DNA from: Stieleria mannarensis
Lineage (GTDB): Bacteria; Planctomycetota; Planctomycetia; Pirellulales; Pirellulaceae
Reading direction: 5' to 3'
Assembly (NCBI RefSeq): GCF_014154935.1
Contig: NZ_JACEHH010000032.1
Coordinates: 41,958-105,957, forward strand
Length of the DNA: 64,000 nucleotides
Positions 26,461 through 35,923 of the stretch are shown one piece after another. The position numbers were made by a program, and so were the translations under genes. Numbering within the stretch: the first letter of the stretch is position 1; the number at the start of each line of letters is the position of its first letter. Under the pieces are notes generated by a model that made no database searches, had not been told where the DNA came from, and saw only the letters and a list, made by a program, of their open reading frames with translations.

Positions 26461-26709
26461 ATGAAGCGTGACATGGTGCTTGTTCGCAAGCTTTTGGATT
26501 TTGTCGAAGCCAATGGGGCGCGGTTGTTCAAAGGGTCCATTCAAATCGAAGGCTACGAACGCGAGCAAATCACGTTGCACTTGTTCCTGCTTGCCGACGC
26601 CGGCTTTATCGAACTCGGACAAGACACGCTTGCCGACAAAGGGCCGCTCGTGCTGACCTGGAAAGGCTGTGACTATTTGGATCAGCTGAAGGCGAAAGAT
26701 CGCAAGTAA
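26461..26709 (+). CDS. DUF2513-like small protein
   Basis: An 82-residue protein. MKRDMVLVRKLLDFVE, EREQITLHLFLLADAGFI and PLVLTWKGCDYLDQLK resemble the DUF2513 family, small winged-helix-like proteins found in phages, plasmids and accessory islands. The LTWKG-DYL ending is the most typical part. The ATG at 26461 gives the usual beginning MKRDM; the longer frame from 26431 is unlikely. It is isolated, preceded by an orphan terminator and followed by a short inverted repeat. Function is unknown; a DNA-binding accessory role is possible. Confidence 0.78.
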   Translation: MKRDMVLVRKLLDFVEANGARLFKGSIQIEGYEREQITLHLFLLADAGFIELGQDTLADKGPLVLTWKGCDYLDQLKAKDRK

Positions 26710-26730
26710 GCAGGGAAGCGAAACAGGACC

Positions 26731-26788
26731 GAGGACGCCCCGCAGGGTGCCTCGCACGCGAACGCACGAACGCACGAACGCCGTCCTC
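26731..26788. repeat. Inverted repeat with internal GAACGCAC direct repeats
   Basis: GAGGACG (26731-26737) can pair with CGTCCTC (26782-26788). Between them GAACGCAC occurs twice in tandem (from 26760), followed by a partial unit. It lies between two convergent gene ends and may serve as a weak transcription end. Confidence 0.4.
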
Positions 26789-26813
26789 TCCGAGGTCGTC
26801 GTGGGGCAAAGCA

Positions 26814-29800
26814 CTAGCGCTGCAGGTGCCGAACAATCGCTTGCAGGTCCTGGACGTTGAGCGTTGTTTCGAATCCCTCGGGCATCAGCGACGTGCCGGT
26901 ACTCTTGATCCGCTCGATCTGATCGCGACGAATGGTGGTCCGTTTTCCGTCGGCGTGAGCGATCGTCATACTGCCACCGACCTCCGATTCGATCACCCCG
27001 GCCAGCGTGCGTCCTTCGTCGGTTTGCAACACATAACTTTGATACTTCGGTTCGACGGCACGATTCGGATCCAGAATCGCTTCGACGAGCGCCGCATCGC
27101 TGCGATTGGTCAGGTTTTCCAGGCTCGCACCGATCGCCACACCACCAGGGTCCGGCGAATGGCACACGCCGCAATGTTTTTCAAAGAGCATGCGTCCGCG
27201 TTGGAGCTCTTGCCTCACGGCGGCCTCAGCCCCCGTCCCGCGTGGCGAGAACCCTGCCAGGTAGTCCCGGACAATTTCGCCGCGCGGCTTTGAACCACCA
27301 CTCTGAAAAAGCTGCTGGGCCATCACCCGCATCGAGCGACTTCCGGACTTGAGCAGTTGTTCGCGTGCAGCCAACGAGATCTCATTGGTGCCGATCCGTT
27401 TGTCTTGAAGTGCTTCGAGCAACCGCTCGGTCGGTTGCCGCCGCGCGAGCAACTGGGAAACCAGATGGTCCCGGACAGCGATCGAAAAGGACGGCCAACG
27501 ACCGATCACGGCGTTGAACGTCTCCGAATCATCCTGCCGCAACAGTCCGGTGATGGCTTCGCATTGGACCGCAGCGGGGGTTGCCGGATCGAGCAACGTC
27601 ATCAAGAACTCTGCCCCCGATTGGCCGGCGTTGAGATTCAGACCGATCAAACTGACCGCACGACAACGCATCGAATCGGCCTGATCGACGTCGACAGCCA
27701 CACGCTCGGCTTGCTGCTGCAAAGGCCCCAACACGCTTGCCAATCCGGCACGATTCGCGTCAGACTGCCCCACCGCCGTGACAAAACATTCGGCCAGGCG
27801 AAGCTGCGTTTCAAAGTCCAGGTCGGGCGAACCCAAACGCGACGCCACAATGGATTCGATCGGCGTTCCCTGCTGGTTGGCTGTCGCCAAGACACTCCCC
27901 AACAATCCGATGCGTTGCTCGGTCAACTGTTCGGGGTGCTCGGACGCTTGCCGAATCATCGCGTCGGCGACCACGGCGGCATGGGCGGTCGCAGAACTTG
28001 CCACTGCGTCGGCAATCCATTGATCCAGATCCGGTCGTGTCGCGATTTGCGCGAGCGATTTGCCGGCCGCGGCCGACTTCGATTCACCGAGCACGAGCGC
28101 GGCCTGCAATGCCACCGAAGCGTCCTCGTGCCCGGCGAGCATGCCGAGTCGCTGGAGCACGATCTCCGATTCCGAGACACGGCGGGCGCTCAAGCGCGCC
28201 GCAACAATCAGCACCCCAGGGTGGGAATCCGCCAAGGCTTCACCAAGCGTCGAATCGTCCAACGTCTCCGCGGCGTCCAGGATCGACAACGCATGCAACC
28301 TGGCAAACGGGCTCGCATCGTCAGTCGCCATCGACGTCAATGCAGGCACGACCGCCCCGGTAGCGCGGTGCAGCAGGATTCGCTGCGCGTGATCACGCAG
28401 CGGACCGACCGGTGATCGCAACAATTGCACCAGTGCATCGTCGGCCTGGTTTCGCAGCACAGGACTTGGGCTGAGATCGACGCCCCTCGGTCGCACACGA
28501 TAGATGCGTCCGAACTGTTCTCCGGACCGCAGGTCCAATCGTTCCTGCCACGCGTCCGGGATCCACTCGGGATGTTCGATGACCTCGCGATACATGTCGA
28601 CGATGTACAACATGCCGTCGGGACCGATCGACGCGCGGACGGGACGGAACCAGGGGTCGCTCGATGCCAGGAATTCTCGATCGGATTCCGATTCCAAACG
28701 GCGGGCCTGGAACGTCGCTCCGCGGGGCATCAGCGTCGCGCGATGCACCAAATTGTGGACCGGTTCGCACACAAACGCGACAGCACGGTCGTTGTCGACA
28801 AAGTGCGGCGACCGCGCAACGATACTGCTGCAGGCGGACGTGAACCGATTGGCGGCAAATAAGTCGTTGAACCGTTCGGCAGACGACGTCAGTGGAAACA
28901 CGGGCGGCGCGACCGCGGGCGTGAATAGCTGCTGTTTGTTGCCCGCGTAGGAAACGGTGGAGTTGCGTTGGAGGTACCGTTCCTCGATCGGAAAATGATA
29001 CATCGGCAACGAATTGTTGTTGCCGAACCAACGGCCAAAGCTGTCCCGACTGCGAACGAATTGAGTTCGCCCGCTGGTCACCTCGATTCGCCCACTGTCG
29101 GGCCAGATTTGCACATCGTGCCCCGACGCATTGATTGTCTGGCCGGTCTGGACGCTTTTCAGCTCTCCCAAATTGTCTCCGGCCGCCAAATGCAGCGAGT
29201 GATCCAGACCGTAGGTGAAGCCGTTGATGCGGTGTTGTGGATTGGCCAAGCGAAATCCGGTGTAAAGGGTCTGCACATCGTCGGCAAGACCGTCACCGGT
29301 GGTATCGCGGGCGAACAAGATGTCTGGTGCCGCTGAGATCAGCACGCCGTCTTTCCAAGGCTGGACGCCGGTCGGAAAGGGAAGGCCATCGAGGAACGTC
29401 GTCGCCCTATCAAACGTGCCATCGCCATCGACGTCGGTCAACGACTTGACGCGTCCTCCGTTGTTGCCCTCGGGATAGTCCCCCATTTCAACAACCCACA
29501 AGTTTCCATCGTCACCGAAGGCGATGTTGACCGGATCCTGGACCAACGGTTCCGCGGCAACCAATTCGACTTGGTAGTCATCGGCGACCTGAATGGTTTG
29601 CAACGCGGTCGCCGGGTCGAGTGGTTTAGGGCGTCCGCTGTTGTTGACGATCTCTTCGACGCGTCGAATCAGCAGGTCTTCCGAGCCGGACGCCCAGGGC
29701 CCCGGCAGACTGTAATAGATTCCCGAGCGATCGTACTCATACCCGCCTTCGGCTCGCATCCGCTCGCTGGCGATGTAGCCGAGGACATCGTTGCTGTAAG

Positions 29801-31019
29801 CAGAAACCCATAAATCGGGCTCATCGAATGTCCGTTTAAGCCGCAGTGCATAATCGACCACGACCTCGCCGCCCAAGAAAATCATGGTCAACTGGTCACC
29901 GAACTTCCAAGATTGGATTGGCACGGGGTAGGTCGCCGGCAATCGCCCCTTCTCTTTGAGAACCTTGAGCATCTGCTCGGCGTGTCGGCGAGTTTGGGGC
30001 CGCGATTCACCCAACCGCGCTTCGAGCTCGTCCTTCGTGGGCAGGTCAAACGACAACGCCGCATAGTCGAATCGTGCCTGGACCGATGCATCGATCGGCG
30101 ACAATTGCGAACGAGCGACCCGCTGGACTTCCGCGGCCAGGGTTTGTCCGTGCAGTTCCGCCATCTGGACGGTGCCACGGGGGTTCGGATTGGCGTCGGC
30201 CCCACACCCGATCGTGCACAGCGCGACGGCCTCGGGAAACGACGCTTCGAGTGCCGTGGCGGCATAGCCGGCCCAGTCGGCGTTGATCTTGTAATAATCG
30301 CCTCCGACGGTCGTGCAGTGACAGGCGTAGTTGAAGACCAATCCCCGTACCGTTCCCTCCGGCGACGTGATCCGCAACACGGGCACGGCGTGATCGACCG
30401 GCCCGTCTGGCTGGACTCCGAATCCGCTCCACTTGCCATCGGTCAGAACCCGACGGTTGGCCGCAAACCCGGCCCGGCCGACACCATAGGCCAACCGTGC
30501 CGGTTGCAAATGGTCCATCGCCGCGGCAACCGCCGCGACGATGGCGGCGTCCAATCGATCGACATATCGCGCCGCCGCTTGAGCCTCGGCTTGCGAGAGT
30601 GGGGTCGAAAAGATGTTCGACAGTTGGCCGCCCAAGTCGGGACCGCTGTGGGTGTGCGTGCTGCAAAAGACGACGCGTTCGCGTGGGATCGCATGTTTGG
30701 ATTCGATTTCCGATGCCAACCGGCGGGTGTGAGCCCCCGAGAGCCCGATGTTGTCGATGCTGAGCAAGACCAACGGGGCGTCTTGCGCGTCCTCCGTTGA
30801 CGCTTGCAGGCAGACCGCACGGACGAACAACGGCGTGTCGATCCCTTCGCTGGCATGATCACGGTTGCCATAGCCGGACATCCGAACCGGTTCGGTCGGC
30901 GTCACATCCTGCTTGGCAAAACCCGCCCGCCACGTCGCCGCCGCCGGAGCGGCCGTCGCCACGATCAACGAGAAAGCGGCCGAGAAAATTGCACACGTCA
31001 AGTTGCGAAATGAGTTCAT
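26814..31019 (-). CDS. Fusion: neutral ceramidase-like domain, PVC-type dehydrogenase propeller, HEAT repeats, cytochrome c
   Basis: A 1401-residue secreted protein. A signal peptide (MNSFRNLTCAIFSAAFSLIV) leads into a neutral/alkaline ceramidase-type N-terminal domain (about 30-450; FCSTHTHSGPDLGG, NYACHCTTVGGDYY). A PVC-type dehydrogenase beta-propeller follows (about 480-840; GDDGNLWVVEMGDYPEG, GFTYGLDHSLHLAAGD), then helical HEAT-like repeats (about 870-1250) and a C-terminal cytochrome c domain with CGVCH near 1282 and a Met ligand candidate in SLMPEGFE. The ceramidase catalytic-serine motif is not evident: the equivalent region reads CTIGCGADANPNPRG. The protein may hydrolyse an amide or oxidise a substrate and pass electrons to the haem. 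The ATG at 31019 is chosen because it begins the signal peptide; a GTG lies 24 bases upstream. Confidence 0.85.
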   Translation of the reverse strand: MNSFRNLTCAIFSAAFSLIVATAAPAAATWRAGFAKQDVTPTEPVRMSGYGNRDHASEGIDTPLFVRAVCLQASTEDAQDAPLVLLSIDNIGLSGAHTRRLASEIESKHAIPRERVVFCSTHTHSGPDLGGQLSNIFSTPLSQAEAQAAARYVDRLDAAIVAAVAAAMDHLQPARLAYGVGRAGFAANRRVLTDGKWSGFGVQPDGPVDHAVPVLRITSPEGTVRGLVFNYACHCTTVGGDYYKINADWAGYAATALEASFPEAVALCTIGCGADANPNPRGTVQMAELHGQTLAAEVQRVARSQLSPIDASVQARFDYAALSFDLPTKDELEARLGESRPQTRRHAEQMLKVLKEKGRLPATYPVPIQSWKFGDQLTMIFLGGEVVVDYALRLKRTFDEPDLWVSAYSNDVLGYIASERMRAEGGYEYDRSGIYYSLPGPWASGSEDLLIRRVEEIVNNSGRPKPLDPATALQTIQVADDYQVELVAAEPLVQDPVNIAFGDDGNLWVVEMGDYPEGNNGGRVKSLTDVDGDGTFDRATTFLDGLPFPTGVQPWKDGVLISAAPDILFARDTTGDGLADDVQTLYTGFRLANPQHRINGFTYGLDHSLHLAAGDNLGELKSVQTGQTINASGHDVQIWPDSGRIEVTSGRTQFVRSRDSFGRWFGNNNSLPMYHFPIEERYLQRNSTVSYAGNKQQLFTPAVAPPVFPLTSSAERFNDLFAANRFTSACSSIVARSPHFVDNDRAVAFVCEPVHNLVHRATLMPRGATFQARRLESESDREFLASSDPWFRPVRASIGPDGMLYIVDMYREVIEHPEWIPDAWQERLDLRSGEQFGRIYRVRPRGVDLSPSPVLRNQADDALVQLLRSPVGPLRDHAQRILLHRATGAVVPALTSMATDDASPFARLHALSILDAAETLDDSTLGEALADSHPGVLIVAARLSARRVSESEIVLQRLGMLAGHEDASVALQAALVLGESKSAAAGKSLAQIATRPDLDQWIADAVASSATAHAAVVADAMIRQASEHPEQLTEQRIGLLGSVLATANQQGTPIESIVASRLGSPDLDFETQLRLAECFVTAVGQSDANRAGLASVLGPLQQQAERVAVDVDQADSMRCRAVSLIGLNLNAGQSGAEFLMTLLDPATPAAVQCEAITGLLRQDDSETFNAVIGRWPSFSIAVRDHLVSQLLARRQPTERLLEALQDKRIGTNEISLAAREQLLKSGSRSMRVMAQQLFQSGGSKPRGEIVRDYLAGFSPRGTGAEAAVRQELQRGRMLFEKHCGVCHSPDPGGVAIGASLENLTNRSDAALVEAILDPNRAVEPKYQSYVLQTDEGRTLAGVIESEVGGSMTIAHADGKRTTIRRDQIERIKSTGTSLMPEGFETTLNVQDLQAIVRHLQR

Positions 31020-31514
31020 TGGTATCCATGCACCGTTCGTCACGATCGAATCAACGATCCGATAGTCTAGCCGAATTCACCGGTGGCAGTGCCTAGCGGG
31101 TAGTTGAAGCGTTCGGCGATGAACTGCTTGGCCCCTCGGTATCGCGGGAGGACGATAGCGACATTGCGGAATGCATTTGGGGGCGGCGCGGCGGTTGTGG
31201 CAAAACTCTTTCCCGCTGATCAGCCTGTCAGAAAAACTTTTTCGCTGACTTCGTCGCGGTGTCGATCGACATTCACGATTCGAAATCCACGTCGATGTCC
31301 TCTCGGATAAATTCGGTGGAGTCGGTCGGAGTCCTGGTTGGGCGGGAACCAGGCTGGCCGGAAAGACACCAGCACGTCTCGGGCGGCGGGGCGGAGCTGA
31401 ATGGTGGGAGGAGGCATGAGGTTGTGATGGCGCGGATTTTATCCGATTGGCATCAAAACTGCTGAAGCGAATCGGCAACACAACTGGATCCGTCACCTCG
31501 CCCCTGGAACGCCA
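31020..31514. other. Divergent intergenic region without a supported gene
   Basis: About 495 bases between divergent starts. Minus-strand fragments read like broken coding sequence (VSFRPAWFPPNQDSDRL; AKQFIAERFNYPLGTATGEF in different frames), which could be a decayed gene. No start, ribosome site or family match supports calling one. Promoters for both flanking genes must lie here, but I see no clear -35/-10 pair. Confidence 0.35.
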
Positions 31515-32942
31515 ATGTCCACCGCCAATTTCCTCCCGTCGGTTCAATCGCATCTCGCTTCCCGCCCCTCCGCGGCGAGGGCCGTCGCCCCGGGCGCGGC
31601 TGCGGGGATCGGCACAGTGGCTTGGTGGACGATGTTGTTGTCCAGCGCCGTCGCGATGCTGACGAGCGGGTATTTGGCTTGGTCTTCACTGACGTCATCG
31701 CCGGTCGCCGGTTGCAGTGGCGGTAGCGTGTTCGATTGCAGCCACGTGCTGCACAGTCGTTGGTCGAGTGTGCTGTCGGTGCCGGTCAGCATTCCGGCCG
31801 TTGTGACGCACGCGGTGGTTCTCAGTTTGCTGTTGTCGCGTCCCCCAACGGATTCGATGCAGTCGGTTCGCTGGAATGCCGTCGGACTGACGAGTCTGAC
31901 CGCCGGGGCCGCCGCGATCTGGTTCGTGGGGCTGCAAATCTTTGCGCTCGGCCAACTGTGCCCGTACTGCTTGGTCGCCCATGCGGCGGGCTTGGTGTTG
32001 GCAGGCGTTTTCTTGTGGCGTCTGCCGATCACCGGACGGGCGTTGCGCTGGAATGCGAGCGCCGCGGTTCTGTCGGTCGCTGCCTTGGCCGCTCTGCAAC
32101 TCGGCACCGAACCACCGCCGACGTATGAAGTGATCGATCACGCGGACGGACCGGCCGCCGTCGAGTCGTCGACCGGCGCGGTGAACGATGCCGAAGGGGA
32201 CCTCTTTGCTCCGCCGGCATCTGCGACGACGCAAACATCAAGCATTCAACCGGCCGCGGCTGTCTGGGTTGCCGATTGGACGACAGAGTTGACCGGTGCG
32301 CTGACGGCGATTGCAAACCCGGCGATGTTACTGGGCGGACAAGTGACCGGGCCGGGGCAATCCGAACCGCAACGCACCACCGCCAGCGTGCTCGGCGGCG
32401 TCAAGTTGGCGACGACCGAGTGGCCGCTGATCGGAAAACCCGACGCGGAGATGGTGTTCGTCGAACTATTCGATTACACCTGTCCCCACTGTCAACAAAC
32501 GCACCGGTCGCTCAGCGAGGCAAAAAAGCACTTCGGCGACCGGCTGGCCGTGATCACATTGCCGGTGCCGCTGGACGGAAAGTGTAATCCGACCATCCGA
32601 TCGACGCACGCCAGCCATCAAGAAGCGTGCGAGATCGCGAAACTTGCGATCGCCGTGTGGACGGTCGACAAGGACAAATTTGCGCAGTTCCACGACTACC
32701 TGTTCGAGTCGACGCCGAATCACGTGACCGCCAAATCCAAGGCAGCGACGATCGTGGACCGCGACGAACTTGAAAAAGTTCTCCGCGGTCCTGTTCCCGC
32801 CGACTACCTCCAACGGCACGTCGCGCTGTATCAGAAAGCCGGAGCGGGGAAGATTCCCAAGTTGCTGTTTCCGAAAACGAGCACGGTCGGAGCCGTCGGA
32901 TCGCCACAAACGATGATCCAGCTGATTCAGCAGAATCTTTAA
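31515..32942 (+). CDS. Vitamin K epoxide reductase (VKOR) fused to DsbA-like thioredoxin domain
   Basis: A 475-residue fusion. The N-terminal half is a VKOR-type membrane domain with four to five helices, the loop cysteines C67 and C75 (GCSGGSVFDCSHVL) and the active-site pair C149-P-Y-C152 (GQLCPYCLVAH). A linker of about 90 residues follows, then a DsbA/DsbG-like thioredoxin domain with C323-P-H-C326 (ELFDYTCPHCQQTH). VKOR-type proteins reoxidise a DsbA partner with quinone; here both are one polypeptide, so the protein probably forms disulfides in secreted proteins. The nearby secreted cytochromes and sulfatases are plausible clients, but that is inference. No obvious ribosome site precedes the ATG at 31515. 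Confidence 0.9.
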   Translation: MSTANFLPSVQSHLASRPSAARAVAPGAAAGIGTVAWWTMLLSSAVAMLTSGYLAWSSLTSSPVAGCSGGSVFDCSHVLHSRWSSVLSVPVSIPAVVTHAVVLSLLLSRPPTDSMQSVRWNAVGLTSLTAGAAAIWFVGLQIFALGQLCPYCLVAHAAGLVLAGVFLWRLPITGRALRWNASAAVLSVAALAALQLGTEPPPTYEVIDHADGPAAVESSTGAVNDAEGDLFAPPASATTQTSSIQPAAAVWVADWTTELTGALTAIANPAMLLGGQVTGPGQSEPQRTTASVLGGVKLATTEWPLIGKPDAEMVFVELFDYTCPHCQQTHRSLSEAKKHFGDRLAVITLPVPLDGKCNPTIRSTHASHQEACEIAKLAIAVWTVDKDKFAQFHDYLFESTPNHVTAKSKAATIVDRDELEKVLRGPVPADYLQRHVALYQKAGAGKIPKLLFPKTSTVGAVGSPQTMIQLIQQNL

Positions 32943-33014
32943 GGTTCATCCTGTTCCATAAATCGCGTGGTGTCCCTCGTTCTCCAAGTCGCCATAAGAC
33001 TCAGGTAACCGGGA

Positions 33015-33074
33015 GTGGACGACGCGAGAAGTCCTCGCAGTTGGCAACGCGAATGGACTCGCCGTCTCGTCCAC
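33015..33074. repeat. Structured intergenic repeat, family copy 2 (partner at 2568)
   Basis: The arms GTGGACGA and TCGTCCAC enclose CCTCGCAGTT and ATGGACTCG, the same interior words in the same order as the copy at 2568-2625. The outer arms differ between the copies but remain complementary within each. It lies between convergent genes ending at 32942 and 33097. Confidence 0.55.
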
Positions 33075-33096
33075 GACCCGCAAACGATGTAGGCTC

Positions 33097-34335
33097 CTAA
33101 AAGGCGGCCTGGATAGCTTTCAGGGATACTCCCAGCAGCTGTTTTGCCAGCGGATCAAGCTCACTTTCGGGGCCTTGGATGTGATACGTCCGCTGGACGT
33201 GCCGCATCATTTCGCCGGAATCCAGTGCGGCGGCGGGTGAAGATGTTTCGAGTTCGTAAAACGGCCCCAACGGAGCCGCTCCCGGTTCGGGCGCACCGTC
33301 GTTGTAGGCGTTGATCACGTCTCCCGAATAAGGGTCTTTCTGTAACTCCCACATCGAATTAACGAACCCGTGCGCTGCGTCTTGGACGTTGTAGGTGACA
33401 ATGTTTAGCACTTGGCCGGCCGCGTCGTAGCTTCCAGCAATGCCCTTGGATCGTTGTGGGCTAATCCCGATCTTTCCCCGTCGTGTCCCGTCGCCGCGGA
33501 AGAACACGGTTCCGTTTTCCACCCGCAGATACTCTGGGGGAACTCTGCCGAAGTAAGCGTCGTTGACTTTCGGCCCCAGCGTCTGCGGGTCACCTTCTTT
33601 GACGGGAATCACCACGTTCGTCTCGGGAGAGGGGTTGTACATGCCCAGAATCCAAATCGACAGCAATCCGGTCTCGGGCTTCCATGGCTCCGCGCCTGTA
33701 TTGGTGATCTGGTTGTCCGTCTCATACGCGACCATCCGTAGGCCGGGACCGATCGAAAGGCCAAGCTGTTGGGAGGCATCCTGTTTTGCCAAGAGTCGCA
33801 CGGAGCGTTCGATCCCCAGCTTGAATTTCGTGCCGCTGAAATTGATCAATTCCGTCTTGTGGGTGAATGTGGCGGATGTTTCGGACTGCTTGACCAGCTG
33901 AAACGCTGCGGTGTCGATCACCGGTGGCGTGGTCCAGTCGGAGAATTCGAAGGATGATCCCGGTTTGAAAAACAACGCGTACTGACCGCCTTCGGGGCCG
34001 AGCCAGAAACGCTCCTCGCCACCGAAGACATAGATGTGTTCTTCGAGCTTGCCCTTTCGCTGTTGCTCGGAAAGAAAGCCCTTTTCAATGACCGGACGGT
34101 TGATCCACCCAAAGCTCGGACCGGCGTGGCGGTCAAACGTACTGGTCATCACACGTCCCTGGTATTCGGGCGCAATCGCGACGGCCGCGTCACCGTGCTC
34201 AAGCAACACGATCGGCGTGTGCTGTTTCATAAACGCGACGTCGCCGGCAAACGTGTCATCGGCAGATGCCTGTCCCGAACCCAACCCCAAAACGATCCCC
34301 GCCATGCCCATTGCTATCGTCACCGCCAACTTCAT
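33097..34335 (-). CDS. Secreted DUF6786-like beta-sandwich protein
   Basis: A 412-residue secreted protein with signal peptide MKLAVTIAMGMAGIVLGLGS (cleavage after QASA). The mature part has the layout of a DUF6786/DUF4380-like galactose-mutarotase-type fold: MTSTFDRHAGPSFGWINRPV, HIYVFGGEERFWLGPEGGQY, SDWTTPPVIDTAAFQLV and a late segment YELETSSPAAALDSGE. Such proteins occur in polysaccharide-utilisation regions and may bind or process a sugar, but catalysis is unproven. GAGGGAAC precedes the ATG at 34335. It lies downstream of a sulfatase on the same strand, consistent with a glycan cluster. Confidence 0.8.
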   Translation of the reverse strand: MKLAVTIAMGMAGIVLGLGSGQASADDTFAGDVAFMKQHTPIVLLEHGDAAVAIAPEYQGRVMTSTFDRHAGPSFGWINRPVIEKGFLSEQQRKGKLEEHIYVFGGEERFWLGPEGGQYALFFKPGSSFEFSDWTTPPVIDTAAFQLVKQSETSATFTHKTELINFSGTKFKLGIERSVRLLAKQDASQQLGLSIGPGLRMVAYETDNQITNTGAEPWKPETGLLSIWILGMYNPSPETNVVIPVKEGDPQTLGPKVNDAYFGRVPPEYLRVENGTVFFRGDGTRRGKIGISPQRSKGIAGSYDAAGQVLNIVTYNVQDAAHGFVNSMWELQKDPYSGDVINAYNDGAPEPGAAPLGPFYELETSSPAAALDSGEMMRHVQRTYHIQGPESELDPLAKQLLGVSLKAIQAAF

Positions 34336-34397
34336 TTCGTGTTCCCTCGTTTCATTCGAATTGCCGAATCAACGGCGTGATACCGTCTTATTGTGCG

Positions 34398-35834
34398 CTA
34401 ATTCACCGGTGTCGATTTGGCAAGCGGTTTCGGATCCTTGACGTACGCAGCGGGTCGGCTGTTGCCGGCGATGTCCTTGGCGAACGCCTTGATGTGCCCC
34501 ATCAGTCTCCGCACGACATTCGGATGCGTCTTGATGACATTGTTCTTTTCACCGATGTCATCGTGCAGATTGTAGAGCTGTGTGGGTTTCCCTTTGTTCG
34601 TGTGCAGTTTCCAGTTCCCCGACCGGACGGCTTGGAGCTGGTTTCCGCGATGGTAAAAGAATGCTTCGTGAGGCGTTTCTGCGTTTCCGACCAGTGTCGG
34701 CCAAATGTCTTTGCCATCAATGACGCGGTCGGTTGGAAGTGTTGCACCGGCCAGCCTGGCAAACGTGGGCAGCAAGTCCATCGCGGTCATGAGTCGGTCG
34801 TTTGGCTGGCCGGCAGGGATCTTGCCCGGCCAGCGGACGACCGTGGGCTCTCGCATGCCGCCTTCCAGCGTGGTTCCCTTGTGGCCGCGTAGCGGGCCGG
34901 GGCTGGCGAACAGCGTGTTCTTCGGAGGGCCGTTGTCGGAGGTGAAAAGGACGAGGGTATTCTCGTCGATCCCTTCGCTCTTGAGCGTGTCGAGAATCTG
35001 TCCGACCGACCCGTCGATTTCGGCGATCGCTTGACGGAAAAGTTTGTCCCGCGTCCGATAGTCGATGTTGCCGTCTTCCTTTTCCAGCGTCGCGACGATG
35101 TCGCCCGAGACGCCTTCCATGAACGGGGGCGATACATGCAACGGGGCATGGGGGATGGGATGCGGAACGTAGAGGAAAAACGGCTTGTCTTTGTTCCGCT
35201 GGATGAACGAAACCGCACGCTCGGTGATGCGTCGGGTCAGAAAATCGGCATCGGGATCCATCTCGATGACCTGTTCGTTCTCCAATAACGGTAGCGAGGG
35301 AAAGTTGTAATGATCCTGCCGCGGGTGATAGGGGTATATGTCGTGGCTGTAGGGAATTCCAAAGAATTCGTCGAAGCCTTGCTTGGTGGGCAGAAACGGT
35401 GGCTGATCCCCCAAGTGCCACTTACCGAAGATTCCAGTCGTGTAGCCCGCGGTTTTCAAGACTTCGGCGATCGTCACTTCATCGGGATTCAATCCCTTTC
35501 GGTCTCCCGCCAAAAGCACGCCAAAGCTAGACCCGGTGGCCATCTCAATTCGCTTGGGATAGCACCCGGTCATCAGCGCGGCGCGCGAGGGCGTGCAGAC
35601 GGGGGCGGCCACATAAAAGCTGGTCAGCTTCATGCCTTCGGCCGCCATTTGATCGATCCGGGGCGTGCTGACATGCCCGGCACCGAAACAGCTGAGGTCG
35701 CCATAGCCCTGATCGTCGGTGAAGATGACGACAAAGTTCGGCTGGTTTGTTTCAGCGCGTGCGTTTGAATGACTGCTGGTCAGCGCAACGGTCACGAGGA
35801 AAAACAAAAAGGTCCAGCGGAGTTGATCGGTCAT
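34398..35834 (-). CDS. Sulfatase (S1 family, formylglycine-dependent)
   Basis: A 478-residue secreted sulfatase. A signal peptide (MTDQLRWTFLFFLVTVALTS) precedes the metal site DDQGYGDLSCFG (D40-D41). The activation motif C80TPSRAALMTG is the site of Cys-to-formylglycine conversion. Other conserved parts are GKWHLGDQPPFLP and TLVLFTSDNGPP. It removes sulfate esters from a glycan or small molecule outside the cytoplasm. The chosen ATG at 35834 has GAAGGTG upstream; the longer frame from 35894 is unlikely. Neighbours are a DUF6786-like gene downstream and a PVC dehydrogenase upstream, all on the same strand. Substrate specificity cannot be read from the sequence. Confidence 0.95.
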   Translation of the reverse strand: MTDQLRWTFLFFLVTVALTSSHSNARAETNQPNFVVIFTDDQGYGDLSCFGAGHVSTPRIDQMAAEGMKLTSFYVAAPVCTPSRAALMTGCYPKRIEMATGSSFGVLLAGDRKGLNPDEVTIAEVLKTAGYTTGIFGKWHLGDQPPFLPTKQGFDEFFGIPYSHDIYPYHPRQDHYNFPSLPLLENEQVIEMDPDADFLTRRITERAVSFIQRNKDKPFFLYVPHPIPHAPLHVSPPFMEGVSGDIVATLEKEDGNIDYRTRDKLFRQAIAEIDGSVGQILDTLKSEGIDENTLVLFTSDNGPPKNTLFASPGPLRGHKGTTLEGGMREPTVVRWPGKIPAGQPNDRLMTAMDLLPTFARLAGATLPTDRVIDGKDIWPTLVGNAETPHEAFFYHRGNQLQAVRSGNWKLHTNKGKPTQLYNLHDDIGEKNNVIKTHPNVVRRLMGHIKAFAKDIAGNSRPAAYVKDPKPLAKSTPVN

Positions 35835-35923
35835 CAGTGTTTCACCTTCGGATTGCCGGTCAATGACACGGATCAGAATTGAGATTGCGGTCATTTTAAT
35901 CGTTCAGGAGTCTTAGCAGGATG

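Noticed and set aside
31077..31553. Minus-strand frame between the ceramidase fusion and the VKOR gene
   Set aside because: Overlaps the VKOR start, Arg/Pro/Ser-rich product; only scattered fragments resemble coding sequence.
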